This document shows, one piece after another, positions 39,501 to 47,929 of a stretch of 64,000 bases of DNA (positions are counted from its first letter, which is position 1; the number at the start of each line of letters is the position of its first letter). The notes beneath the pieces are model-generated. The model did not search any database and was not told where the DNA came from. It was given only the letters and a program-made list of their open reading frames with translations. Origin of the DNA: Anadara kagoshimensis (lineage: Eukaryota > Mollusca > Bivalvia > Arcoida > Arcidae); contig CM037869.1 in NCBI GenBank assembly GCA_021292105.1, positions 2,823,001-2,887,000 of the forward strand, read 5' to 3'. The position numbers were made by a program, and so were the translations under genes.

Positions 39501-39840
39501 GGTCCTTGCGATTATCAACATGGTTATTAGCAGTAACGGTTACAGTATCAGCTTGGTTATTATCCGGTATCGACCCCATTTCCAAACAATCTGGAATTTT
39601 CCTGGTTGCTCTGATATAACTTTCTTTACGAGGTCTTTTACTTATCATTGATTCTACAAAATCTGGTGGTTCTTCTTCGTCTCCCGTGCTTTTACGTAAT
39701 GCATAGCGATAACTTTCAGTTCTTTGTCGACCTCCGATTTGAGTTGCATAGGTATAACTTGGTCTCCGAGATCTATGAAGTCCAAATCCTGGACCAAGAC
39801 CTGACATGTCCCAAGGTGATAAAGACGATGAAGTCGACAT
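3298..39840 (-). CDS. UNC93-like multi-pass membrane protein, 5' part of gene (4 exons, 3' end beyond left edge)
   Basis: The gene reads leftwards: join of 39840-38604, 21031-20895, 10788-10738 and 3411-3298. Exon 1 ends in phase 1 (one base, G), exon 2 supplies GA to complete Gly, and the other two junctions are phase 0. All seven visible splice sites are GT or AG on the minus strand. The joined protein has about 513 residues so far: a hydrophilic cytoplasmic N-terminus of about 200 residues, five hydrophobic segments in exon 1, a sixth in exon 2, and the seventh starting in exon 4. NLQTSIN after the first segment, GFGQGILWTAEISY and SGLQQGFMFADF in exon 4 are typical of UNC93 proteins of the major facilitator superfamily. 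UNC93 relatives act as ion-channel regulators or receptor-trafficking chaperones. Which role applies here cannot be told. The usual last five segments are missing because the window ends. Confidence 0.88.
5800..6180 (+). repeat. Dispersed repeat family A, longest copy
   Basis: Order of landmarks: ACAAACATACCAATCCATCT, AGAAGCAAAGTAAAAAC, TGACAAGTTAGGTTAGACAC, CTTCCACCAGGGAAGTGAGG, CCGGGTGCTCCGGAAGGGTA, CTGTTTAGCTAGCTACACCC, GCCACGTGTGTAATCAAAAT, GGAACATGGAACTA, ACTTATCAACAATACTGTGA, CTTGATAAGCCTAGGCTTGC. No inverted ends, no tail and no protein were identified. About 28 recognisable copies occur in both orientations from 5.8 to 48.2 kb. It is unknown to me; it could be a SINE or an unclassified short element. 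Confidence 0.8.
8108..8265 (-). repeat. Family A copy (reverse)
   Basis: Reverse orientation. It carries the motifs CCGGAGCACCCGGCCTCACT, CCCTGGTGGAAGTTCACGTG and TTCTGGATTGTGATTCGGAC. The right-hand third of the family is missing. Confidence 0.75.
10738..10788 (-). CDS. UNC93-like exon 3, 51-nt microexon of the cytoplasmic loop
   Basis: This is a 17-codon, phase 0-0 exon encoding DFNNPQTQKQNESSTTK. The acceptor is TTTATTAG and the donor AAA/GTAAGT. The peptide is polar and low in complexity, as expected for the loop between TM6 and TM7. It matches no conserved family motif, so the support comes from consensus splice sites, exact phase and position between exons 2 and 4. Because it is phase 0-0, it could be skipped without breaking the frame. 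Confidence 0.68.
11890..12240 (+). repeat. Family A copy interrupted by a family C insertion
   Basis: The left half of family A (AGTTGAACACCTGCACTTCC...) stops at about 11984. Reversed family C sequence (AATTACATATTATACCAGTT ... CAAAATTGTTT) occupies 11988-12095. Family A then resumes at GTAGCTACACTCGCCACATG and runs to ACAATACTGTAATAACGG. Family C therefore inserted later than this family A copy. Confidence 0.6.
13579..13970 (-). mobile_element. tRNA-headed SINE with intact 13-bp target-site duplication
   Basis: Read on the minus strand, the head is tRNA-like: GGGCGCGGTGGCCTAATGG (box A) and GAGTTCGAGTCCC (box B). The core contains GTGCGCGCTAGTAC and ACCATAAAACACACTCGCAC. The 3' end is GCGACGTTAAGCAACATTCA followed by (ACCA)n. 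The 13-mer AATAAGTAAAGGA flanks both sides (13566-13578 and 13971-13983). The same core occurs at 41693-42050. It is non-autonomous and mobilised by an unseen LINE. It is too altered to be a working tRNA gene. Confidence 0.9.
16780..17370. repeat. Inverted pair of family A copies
   Basis: A reversed, partly decayed copy (16780-17030) is followed within about 10 bp by a well-kept forward copy (17040-17370) that includes the right end with GATAAGCCTAGGCTTGCAAT. The pair could fold into a long hairpin. Confidence 0.7.
18955..19215 (-). repeat. Family A copy (reverse)
   Basis: It spans from ATGGCCGTCGTCACATTATT through GGAGCACCCAGCCTCAGTTC to GCTCCAGATTTGTAATTC. It lacks the extreme right end. 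Confidence 0.7.
20895..21031 (-). CDS. UNC93-like exon 2 (TM6)
   Basis: This exon is 137 nt, from acceptor TTTTTCAG at 21032-21039 to donor GAG/GTTAGT at 20894-20889. The first two bases complete the split Gly codon from exon 1. It then encodes 45 residues, from MPEIFPDLWKLMCAY through LVLGFIGFCLIFFCLDKI to DPEKTGLE. The hydrophobic stretch followed by LDK and a charged tail is the sixth membrane segment of UNC93 proteins, entering the cytoplasmic mid-loop. The open frame continues 19 codons past the donor into low-complexity intron sequence. A degenerate copy of its 5' half lies immediately upstream (21078-21151). Confidence 0.88.
21078..21151 (-). pseudogene. Decayed tandem copy of UNC93-like exon 2 (5' half)
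   Basis: Positions 21078-21151 repeat 20970-21043 with an offset of 108 bp and a handful of mismatches. The copy retains the acceptor (TTTTCCAG) and the first codons (MLEIFSDL), but the Trp codon corresponding to residue 9 is TAG. The second half of the exon and its donor are absent. It is a broken partial exon duplicate in intron 1, upstream in transcription order of the intact exon. If its acceptor were used, translation would stop after eight residues. Confidence 0.8.
21538..21800. promoter_or_regulatory. Cluster of four short inverted repeats with kappaB-like and CRE-like motifs
   Basis: In order: GGAAATCCC and GGGATTTCC (arms around a 16-bp loop); GTCTCACCCTAGGGTTGAGAC (arms GTCTCA and TGAGAC); GCTACACGC and GCGTAGC; GTTGAGAA and TTCTCAAC. 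GGGATTTCC resembles a Rel/NF-kappaB half-palindrome. TGACGTCAC follows at about 21734, then more ACGT cores including TTACGTCATT near 21778. The function is unknown, and a mobile element body is the alternative. Confidence 0.4.
21876..22049. mobile_element. Long palindrome with an internal 46-bp tandem duplication (MITE-like)
   Basis: The left arm (about 21876-21941) begins AGAATCCTACACCAGTAACA and runs through GGTAAGACAGAGATATCTCA to GATGAATATTTTC. A 46-bp segment of it is repeated in tandem at 21942-21984. The right arm (21985-22049) is the reverse complement and ends GTTACCGGTGTAAGATTCT. The arms meet with only a 2-bp centre. No target-site duplication was found. Confidence 0.75.
33990..34800. 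repeat. Degenerate tandem repeat, period about 125 bp, 7 copies
   Basis: The block TTGACACAGTTTTAAAGCAA recurs with changes near 34026, 34158, 34292, 34411, 34524, 34649 and 34775. It alternates with ATTCTAAA...CTGGAATAAATTCCAGT...CGAAAT. Spacing is 113-134 bp. The array is old, and no open frame spans it. Confidence 0.65.
35480..35700 (+). mobile_element. tRNA-derived SINE family 2 copy
   Basis: The box-B-like TTGGTTCGAATCG is followed by TTTGTCAGTTTACTTGC, a region ending CAGGTTTCCTCCATCATTAG, then ACTGAG and a GACTGAGGCGTTAAATCTCC tail. The same order of blocks appears at 37755-37910, 48270-48430, 56190-56440, 58285-58430 (reverse), 60335-60420 and 60470-60605. Confidence 0.6.
36425..36628 (-). 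repeat. Family A copy with a 49-bp terminal tandem duplication
   Basis: The terminal block ACTTTGCTTCTGGATTGTGA (with ATTCGGACATCGATTAGTAT) occurs twice, with starts at 36535 and 36584. The core CCGGGGCACCAGACCACACT lies upstream. Confidence 0.7.
37755..37910 (+). mobile_element. SINE family 2 copy
   Basis: It has GCCTCTCAAGGCTCAG, GTCCCACTGGG, TTGGTGGTTTTCTCCGGGTA and CTCCGGTTTCCCCCACCATT, then ACCGTGACGTAAAATTCCAC. This is the core and tail of the SINE family seen best at 56190-56440; the head is decayed. Confidence 0.55.
38450..38590 (-). repeat. Family A copy abutting the UNC93-like exon 1 donor
   Basis: It reads CCTTCCGGAGCACCCGACCT through ATTGTGATTCGGACATGGAT to about 38590, leaving only about 12 bp to the donor GT at 38602-38603. 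The exon's open frame runs into it, giving spurious C-terminal residues if the intron were retained. Confidence 0.8.
38604..39840 (-). CDS. UNC93-like exon 1 (start codon to TM5 and the following loop)
   Basis: This exon has 412 codons plus one base. The ATG at 39840 is the first in the open frame, and nothing upstream suggests an earlier start. Residues 1-196 are hydrophilic and rich in Ser, Lys and Asn; SKSPKSKK at 133-140 is basic. Three related motifs occur: RRPSYTYAT (25-33), RTESYRYALRK (40-50) and RKESYIRATRK (71-81). Hydrophobic segments lie at about 206-226, 240-262, 266-284, 290-312 and 334-358. A loop of about 50 residues follows, with an NYT glycosylation site and three cysteines (CGNLYPC and one before), as in the large luminal loop of UNC93 relatives. 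The donor is AG/GTAAGT at 38603-38598. The frame stays open for 22 more codons into the intron, but that part is a dispersed repeat and is not coding. Confidence 0.93.
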
Positions 39841-41692
39841 TATTTGCTTGTTTTTTTAATCCCTTGATTTTAAAATTGGGTTGCAGTTTCAAAACAAAAA
39901 TTATGTTCAAAATAATATAATTTCAAAACGTGTTTCTAGATCCATATTAATGATGAATAACAATACATAACATTGAGGTTATAATCCTTTTTGATTTTCA
40001 GATCACTGACCTTTTTCTCTTGCTTCGTGTGATCAAGCTAAACTCTGCATGGACACATGTAAAAGTTTAAACATCAACAAATGTTTTATACAAAACATGT
40101 TGAAGAACATTTGCTTTGTTGTCATATTTCAGCTAGCATGAATCCGCATCGGCATTAAAAAATCACATAGATGTCGGAGATTGAAAACAAAATCACTCTG
40201 TATGACACTATAATTCTTAGGTTAACTTCAAGGATTAGGAATCCCGACAAAATGCACTGTTGTTCCTTATATCCCAAATGAATCACTGTCCACAAAAATC
40301 TTTTAAGCTGAAGCCGAAATAACTGGAAAATATTGAAGGTCTATAGATCCAACGGAATGACTGTATGGCTGTATGTTTACAAGTACATCACATTTTTGCA
40401 GCTTTTTCCTACAATTAAAAAAGTCAATAAAAGCTCATGCACTGTTTCCTATCACTTAAACGCCATAAAGCCCATCATATCGTCTGCCTGTAAATAGAGA
40501 GTATATCGTCTGCTGTTTGGGTTTGAATACAGCCTCTTTGAAATGTGTAATCACGTTTTAATATTGAAGTCCATACAGCAGCATTTTTACTCAATTATAT
40601 AGCCGAACTAATACAATTACATAGAAACATCAAATAGCTACATTTCAAGCTTTATATTGTAGTCTAGTATTTCACAAACGTTTTTATACAATATTATAAT
40701 TTTCTATGACTAAACATCAAAACACAAGATCTATATTGAAGTTTTAGATTCGTTTATGGTATTTCACAATGATTGTTTTATATAAGGATTTCTACAGTAA
40801 GCAAGATAGATGTTTTTAATGACCGCTTTGTCATAATAAGGAGGTTGGAGGAGAACGACTTGTAGGTATTGATTAATAAAAAACATTAAAATGATGACAT
40901 AAGGCTGCATCATTCAATAAACATCAAAGACTTATAATTTTAAATCACCGCTGTTTTATACATTACTAACCCTGTTTCAATTTTGCAGCCATAGAAGGAC
41001 GATTCAGAATAAAATTTCTCATCAGTAGTACTCGGAGTACAACTGTGGAAATCCAAAAATTTTAAGATGCAAAAGTGAAAAAAAAATACAAAACATGTAG
41101 TAGGACAAAAATGTTTTTACCAAAAAAAACCTAATGCGATACAACATAAGTAAGTGACTCCCTTTTTCTTTGCTTCAATGTTTTGTTATAACTTGACGAA
41201 CAGATTGCAGTGTTAGATATTGGCGGATCGAGTTCGATCAAGTCAGAATCGAGAACTAAAATGTATAGTACATTGAATTTGCATAAGAACGGAAGAGTCA
41301 AATGTAGAGTTCAGTGAATCTTGGCCACACTCAACCTAGCCATTAAAACAACGAATAAATCCTCAACATGACAAGCAGAAGAAACGGGAAATATATGGAC
41401 GCATGTCGTTATTAAGGGGTGACTTAAACATGTTAAAACATTTCAAATTAGTGATAATTTAAAAAAAGGACCCAGAAAAAACCGAACCAACTAATTGCAA
41501 AAATTGGCAAAGAGTTATCAGACACTTAATGACTATGAACCATCTTAAATGATAGAAACAATCTTTAGAATCACTCGGAAGGAAATAATTGAATTACATA
41601 TGCATGCTTTGTATCGAGTAAATTGAATTCACCATTCACTGATAAAATTGATGAGGTTTAGTTACGATTTTTTCTTGATGTTAAAACCATTA

Positions 41693-42050
41693 CAAACCGC
41701 CTCGGTAGCGCAGTGGTACAGTGTTCGATCGTGTGTTCGAATAGAATCTGGGTCATAAGTAAGACTTTAAAATTTGATATACTGCTTACTCGCCTAGCTA
41801 TCCGGACATAATATCAACTTGTGCACCCGGTGCCAATATTATGTGACTTGAGAACGATATGCTTGTCTGCGGTGTACTCACTCAGCGAGTTAGCAACTTG
41901 AAGCTACTCCGAGTGCGCGCAAGTACAGGGCATACCACAAAACACACTTGCCTATATCATATATACACAACTTGTTTTTTAATCATGACATTACTAAACT
42001 AGTTTTAATAGCTTAAATGCTAATATGACGTTAAAGAACATTACAAGAAA
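41693..42050 (+). mobile_element. tRNA-headed SINE, same core as the copy at 13.6 kb
   Basis: The head is GCCTCGGTAGCGCAGTGGTA (box A), then GTGTTCGAATAGAAT (box-B-like). The core GATATGCTTGTCTGCGGTGT, GAGTGCGCGCAAGTACAGGG and ACCACAAAACACACTTGCC matches the 13.6-kb SINE. The 3' end is GACGTTAAAGAACATTACAA, after which the 33-bp minisatellite begins within about 6 bp. The tRNA head differs from the other copy. Confidence 0.75.
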
Positions 42051-42055
42051 CCAAA

Positions 42056-42451
42056 GAACAAACCCTTACAATATAACCAATACGAACTGAACAAACCCTT
42101 ACAGTATAACCAATACGAACTGAACAAACCCTTACAATATAACCAATACGAACTGAACAAACCCTTACAATATAACCAATACGAACTGAACAAACCCTTA
42201 CAGTATAACCAATACGAACTGAACAAACCCTTACAATATAACCAATACGAACTGAACAAACCCTTACAATATAACCAATACGAACTGAACAAACCCTTAC
42301 AATATAACCAATACGAACTGAACAAACCCTTACAATATAACCAATACGAACTGAACAAACCCTTACAATATAACCAATACGAACTGAACAAACCCTTACA
42401 ATATAACCAATACGAACTGAACAAACCCTTACAATATAACCAATACGAACT
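42056..42451. repeat. 33-bp minisatellite, exactly 12 copies
   Basis: The unit is GAACAAACCCTTACAATATA followed by ACCAATACGAACT. The span of 396 bp equals 12 x 33. Copies differ only at one A/G position (G in copies 2 and 5). Because 33 is a multiple of three, a 137-codon reverse frame (SSYWLYCKGLF repeated) is open by default; it is not a gene. The array starts at the 3' tail of a SINE. Confidence 0.97.
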
Positions 42452-42479
42452 CAAATGCTTACGTTCACGTGTTTAACTT

Positions 42480-42890
42480 CAAGAAAACCCCTCCTATACT
42501 TGCAATTCTATTTAGGCCAATAGGGAAGGAAAACTCCCCCATTACTTGGCATTATATTTTAGCCATAGTGTATTTTGCCCTATATTAGCCATCTTATTTT
42601 AGCAGTGGTATAATTGGCCCTATATTTACAATCCTATTCAAGCAATAGTACAATTTACCCTGTACTAGCATCCTATTTTAGCAATAGTATAGTTTGCATT
42701 ATTATATACTTGCCATCGCATTTAATCCAATAGATATAGAAAACTTGCACTAAATAAGCTATAGTTAAAGTCGCCCTATACCTACCATCCTATATTTAAG
42801 GCAAAGTGTAATTTGCCCTAAACTAGCCATCTTATTTTAGCCATAGTATAATTTGCCTAATACTTGCCATCCTATTTAAGCTAATGGTAT
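42480..42890. repeat. Degenerate tandem repeat, about 43 bp
   Basis: Recurring blocks are TTTGCCCTATA, CTTGCCATCCTATTT and AAGCCAATAGTATAA, about nine times with drift. It directly follows the 33-bp array but is much older and unrelated in sequence. Confidence 0.7.
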
Positions 42891-44349
42891 AATAAATTCA
42901 AGGAAGCTAAATGTTAAATCGCTTATAATATAATGTTGTTTTATTATTAAATCTAAAGATTCGCATTTTAAGACAGTAGAATAAAGAAAACAGGCTTACC
43001 ATTGATTTTCTTTAAAATCAAATGTCGGAACGACGTTGTATCATCATCACCATTATCATCATGTCTTCTTTACCGGCTTTCAGTCCTACAAACATATCTC
43101 TAGGGTGCTTGTAAAAAACGTGCTCCTTGCTCGCAGACGACCGTTTCTTTCCTAGATTTAGTAGCAAATATGGTTTCTTTACCATCAGTAGCTCTACCTT
43201 ATAGCGGATTACTATGTAATACTAACGATGTTCTTCGATATTTCCATCACAGTAAGTCACACACAGAAGATACCAATCAATACCAAATTTGATAACCTTG
43301 GCGGGAAGATGGAGAAAATGGTTTGATCAGCCGACAGACAAAAATTACGACTGAGCGTTCCAAAATCGTTGTGCTTACATCGGTGGATAGGAAGGAGGGA
43401 AATAAGAGTTTGCTGAGAATGATTTCATTACAGCCATAACGATAATAGATTTTTTAAAGTCGGATATCATCGCATTTGGGATTCCGTGTAGCCATCGTGA
43501 AATATTGCTCTTAATTTTACGTAGCAGACGACCATTAAACCAATTATTCCCGCCTGTAATAGGTCTTATACTTCACATAATGGCATCTTGCTTTTCAATG
43601 TCGGTTCTATACGGTAATAAATGGACATAAAGAGGACTAAATACGATATCTGACAGTGTTTGTTCGCATACAGCCATTAATTTATGGAATTAATACGATA
43701 TTGGTACCAATATTACAAGGTTACAACGCTGCTGTTAAGCGTAACTGTAACACGTTCAGATCAGAAGTGGCATACAACATATGTTAATGTAATTAGAGAT
43801 GGAAGCTGATACAAGTACGAGTGACACCAAAAACAAATATTAAAAAATAAATAAAAAAGAAAGAAAGAAAAGAAAATACAAGATGCGTTTCAAAAGCGAA
43901 CGCCCTTAGCATTAGCTAGCGCGGACAGCAAAGGTGGATCGGGCTAATATAACGTCGCATTTGCTTCTAAGTCTTTTTTACCATTTTTCTGTTCCTTGGG
44001 ACTTGAGTTTTTGTTGCAAAGTTTTTAAAACTTTCTATATGGTCATGAAATGTTGGTCCAGCAATACGTTCTATAAAATAGTTGTGAACCATTTTAAATC
44101 AAGAGCTTTTTTTTTGTGTCTTTATTTATTTTCTGATTTGCAATATATTTACATATTTGATTTTTTCTTTTTTTTTTTTTTCTTTTTTTTTCGTTTTGTT
44201 GTAGGATATCATCAGTGGCTTTGTCTATTGTTAATAATATCTAGTATTTTAGTTATATTTTACATTTTTGAAACTTCACATATTCATGACTATAGTAAAA
44301 TTAGCAAGTACGTACGTAAACATCAAACACAATATACATATTAATGTTT

Positions 44350-44575
44350 AAATCGTTATTTTAAAACCAAAGTAAAACTTTAAATATCAAATAAAGTTAA
44401 AAACGTGAACTTGCACCATGGAGGTGAGGCCGGGTTCTCCGGAAGAGTAAGCATCTCCTAAAACTATTTAATGTAAAATATATCCAAGGCAAGATTGGAT
44501 ACAGAGGCATAATACTTATTCAAATCATAATTCCTAGTGAAAGTAAAATATTGAAATTGGCAGCTAGGTTAAATA
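44350..44575 (+). repeat. Family A copy and remnant flanking the 30-bp minisatellite
   Basis: 44398-44520 carries ACGTGAACTTGCACCATGG, AGGTGAGGCCGGGTTCTCCG and ACTATTTAATGTAAAATATA. A second left part (AAGTAAAATATTGAAATTGG, CAGCTAGGTTAAATACGTG) runs straight into the first minisatellite unit at the point where CTTCCACC...GAAGTGAGG would follow. Confidence 0.75.
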
Positions 44576-46455
44576 CGTGTGAAGAAAGGTTGGATGTTTC
44601 TTCCACCTGTGAAATAAGGCTGGATGTTTCTCCCACCTGTGAAGTAAGGTTGGGTGTTTCTTCCACCTGTGAAATAAGGCTGGATGTTTCTCCCACCTGT
44701 GAAGTAAGGTTGGGTGTTTCTTCCACCTGTGAAATAAGGCTGGATGTTTCTCCCACCTGTGAAGTAAGGTTGGATGTTTCTTCCACCTGTGAAATAAGGC
44801 TGGATGTTTCTCCCACCTGTGAAGTAAGGTTGGATGTTTCTTCCACCTGAGAAATAAGGCTGGATGTTTCTCCCACCTGTGAAGTAAGGTTGGGTGTTTC
44901 TTCCACCTGTGAAATAAGGCTGGATGTTTCTCCCACCTGTGAAGTAAGGCTGGGTGTTTCTTCCACCTGTGAAATATGGCTGGGTGTTTCTTCCACGTGT
45001 GAATTAAGGCTTGGTGTTTCTTCTACGGGTGAAGTAAGGCTTGGTGTTTTTTCCACGTGTGAAGTAAGGCTGGGTTTTTCTTCCACCTGTGAAATAAGGC
45101 TGGGTGTTCTTCCACGTGTGAAGTAAGGCTGGGTGTTTTTCCACGTATGAAGTAAGGCTGGGTGCTTCTTCCACCTGTGAAATAAGGCTGGGTGTTTCTT
45201 CCGCCTGTGAAGAAAGGCTGGGTGTTTCTTCCACCTGTGAAATAAGGCTGGGTGTTTCTTCCACGTGTGAATTAAGGCTTGGTGTTTCTTCCACGGGTGA
45301 AGTAAGGCTTGGTGTTTTTTCTACGTGTGAAGTAAGGCTGGGTTTTTCTTCCACCTGTGAAATAAGGCTGGGTGTTCTTCTACGTGTGAAGTAAGGCTGG
45401 GTGTTTTTCCACGTATGAAGTAAGGCTGGGTGCTTCTTCCACCTGTGAAATAAGGCTGGGTGTTTCTTCCGCCTGTGAAGTAAGGCTTGGTGTTTTTTCA
45501 CCTGTGAAGTAAGGCTGGGTGTTTTTTTCACCTGTGAAGTAAGGCTTGGTGTTTCTTCCACGTGTGAAGTGAGGCTGGGTGTTACTTCCACCTGTGAAGT
45601 AAGGCTTGGTGTTTCTTCAACATGTTAAGTAAGGCTGGGTGTTTCTTCCACCTGTGAAATAAGGCTGGGTGTTTCTTCCACCTGTGAAGTAAGGCTTGGT
45701 GTTTCTTCCACGTGTGAAGTAAGGCTTGGTGTTTCTTCCACATGTGAAGTAAGGCTGGGTGTTTCTTCCACATGTGAAGTAAGGCTGGGTGTTTCTTCCA
45801 CATGTGAAGTAAGGCTGGGTGTTTTTTCACCTGTGAAGTAAGGCTTGGTGTTTCTTCCACGTGTGAAGTAAGGCTTGGTGTTTCTTCCACGTGTGAAGTA
45901 AGGCTGTGTGTTTCTTCCACCTGTGAAGTAAGGCTTGATGTTTCTTCAACATGTGAAATAAGGCTGGATGTTTTTTCCACGTGTGAAGTAAGGCTAGGTG
46001 TTTCTTCCACATGTGAAGTAAGGCTGGGTGTTCTTTCCACATGTTAATTAAGGTTGGGTGTTTCTTCCACATGTGAAGTAAGGGTGGGTGTTTCTTCCAC
46101 ATGTTAAGTAAGGTTGGGTGTTTCTTCCACATGTTAAGTAAGGCTGGGTGTTTCTTCCACATGTGAAGTAATGCTGGGTGTTCCTTCCACATGTTAAGTA
46201 AGGTTGGGTGTTTCTTCCACATGTGAAGTAAGGTTGGGTGTTTCTTCCACATTTTAAGTAAGGTTGGGCGTTTCTTCCACATGTTAATTAAGGTTTGGTG
46301 TTTCTTCCACATGTGAAGTAAGGGTGGGTGTTTCTTCCACATGTGAAGTAAGGCTGGGTGTTCCTTCCACATGTTAAATAAGGCTGGGTGTTTCTTCCAC
46401 ATATGAAGTAAGGCTGGGTGTTTCTTCCATATGTGAAGTGAGGCTGGGTGCTTCT
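44575..46455. repeat. 30-bp minisatellite, about 63 copies, with higher-order structure
   Basis: The unit is GTGAAGTAAGGCTGGGTGTT followed by TCTTCCACCT. It equals the family A core around CTTCCACCAGGGAAGTGAGG and CTGGGTGCT. Three blocks are visible. At 44580-44960, a 60-bp dimer (GAAATAAGGCTGGAT with GAAGTAAGGTTGGGT) repeats. At 45001-45480, a 268-bp block of nine units is duplicated (45001 and 45269). At 45600-46450, CATGTGAAGTAAGG units predominate. Several 29-bp units shift phase. Long open frames on both strands (EETPSLTSQV-like and MWKKHPALLH-like) are by-products. Confidence 0.96.
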
Positions 46456-47433
46456 TATGAATTGTTTCTCCTATTTCACTTCAAATGGTCATATTTGATT
46501 TTATGTGTGTATTCTTCCGCTAATCATTACTTTTGAAGCATTTTAGATAAAAACTCAAATTGCAATCTTTTTTTTTACCAAAATGAACAAGTAAGAAAGC
46601 AAAATTTATGTGAAAAAGAACCCTCGGCTAGTTCTGGGATAGGATAGAATTTTTCAGAATAAGGGTGCCTCATTTAAATATTATGCGGTGTTTTAGACAA
46701 TGACACCCATGAACTTCCACGGGAGAAGTGAGGCAGAGCGTTCCCTGTATTGATTTTACTTTAAATTATTCTGTATGTTTACAAATCAAATATGTCTTGT
46801 TTACAAAATTTGTTTACAGTTATTCAACTTTCTGCGTAATAAACAAACATGACTTTCCTACACTGAGAATTTCGATTTTTCATTAATAAGGAGAGGATGG
46901 GAGAATTATGTTCCTATTATTCATTGACGAGTTCTGCAAGGTCGCCAGATAATTGTGACGTTTGCGTGTAAGGCGGGTTTGTTCTTATAATAATGGTGAT
47001 TTTTAGCGATTTTTGTGATAGCGGTAATACATTTATAAATTACTATTGGTAATTCCGACGTAACTCACACATGTATTAGTCTAATTGATTTGTTGCCTAT
47101 TTAGATATAAGTGGGTGGAGTCAGTGAACTGTGGTGATTGGCCCCAGTTCCACAATCATTCCTTCACCGAGACCATTTTGAATTTATATATTTTTACACC
47201 ATAATGTACATGTACCCATACATGTAATTGAATTATTGTATTTTGATTATTTTCATTCATTTTAAGTTTACAACCTACACATTTGTTTATTTATTTACTT
47301 ATTTATTTATTTATTTTTGGAAAACTTTATCTTTATGTGAAAACGTTAACTGACGTGATTTCATTTCCGCGAATGAAAAGTGCTCCGCTTATACGTATCA
47401 CACGGTACGATGCCGAACTCCGTTAGTTATATG

Positions 47434-47579
47434 TATATATAGGCAAACATTGACAACATTGTCTATGATTAGTGTTCACATCATACACGCTTAATCCCTA
47501 TTACTTAAATTTACTCGTCCATAATGAATATTTAAATCAAAAGTCAAGCGGACAGGTCAATGTTGTTTGCCTATATATA
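47434..47579. mobile_element. Short inverted-repeat element (146 bp)
   Basis: The left end TATATATAGGCAAACATTGA and the right end read in reverse TATATATAGGCAAACAACAT form terminal inverted repeats. Related ends, including GACCTGTCCGCTTGAC, bound the 590-bp element at 61328-61917. Flanking TA repeats make the target site ambiguous. Confidence 0.6.
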
Positions 47580-47929
47580 GTATTTGTCCTGTTGTCTTAC
47601 TTTGTTGGCTTGATGTTTCCGATTCCTTGATTACATCAGCTGTTTTAGCTACAAATCAGAAGTCGCATTCTCAGATCAAAGTGGTTACTCGATATAATTT
47701 GTAAATGGTATAGTGAATTACATGTGTTTGCTCAGTAAAACATATCAGATCTGCCAATAAATCGGATTAATAAGTCTGGGTCTGTAAAAAAGACAGAAAA
47801 GAAAATTGTCTGACAAAATTAACGGACGTCTGGAACTATTGCATGTGCACTAAGAATTACAATCAACATCTTGGAACGTTAACAATGCGAGTTTTACCAA
47901 CATGGTCAATAACTAAATCAAACACAAAC

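Noticed and set aside
42056..42451. CRISPR-like regular repeats
   Set aside because: The 33-bp units are contiguous with no unique spacers, and the window is eukaryotic.
42041..42454. 137-codon frame of SSYWLYCKGLF repeats
   Set aside because: It is a by-product of the stop-free 33-bp minisatellite; no flanking gene signals.
44520..46402. Long open frames of 150-195 codons on the minus strand and 78-99 on the plus strand, with EETPSLTSQV or MWKKHPALLH repeats
   Set aside because: They lie entirely in the 30-bp minisatellite. A 30-bp unit lacking stops gives open frames on both strands automatically, and 29-bp units shift frame within the array.
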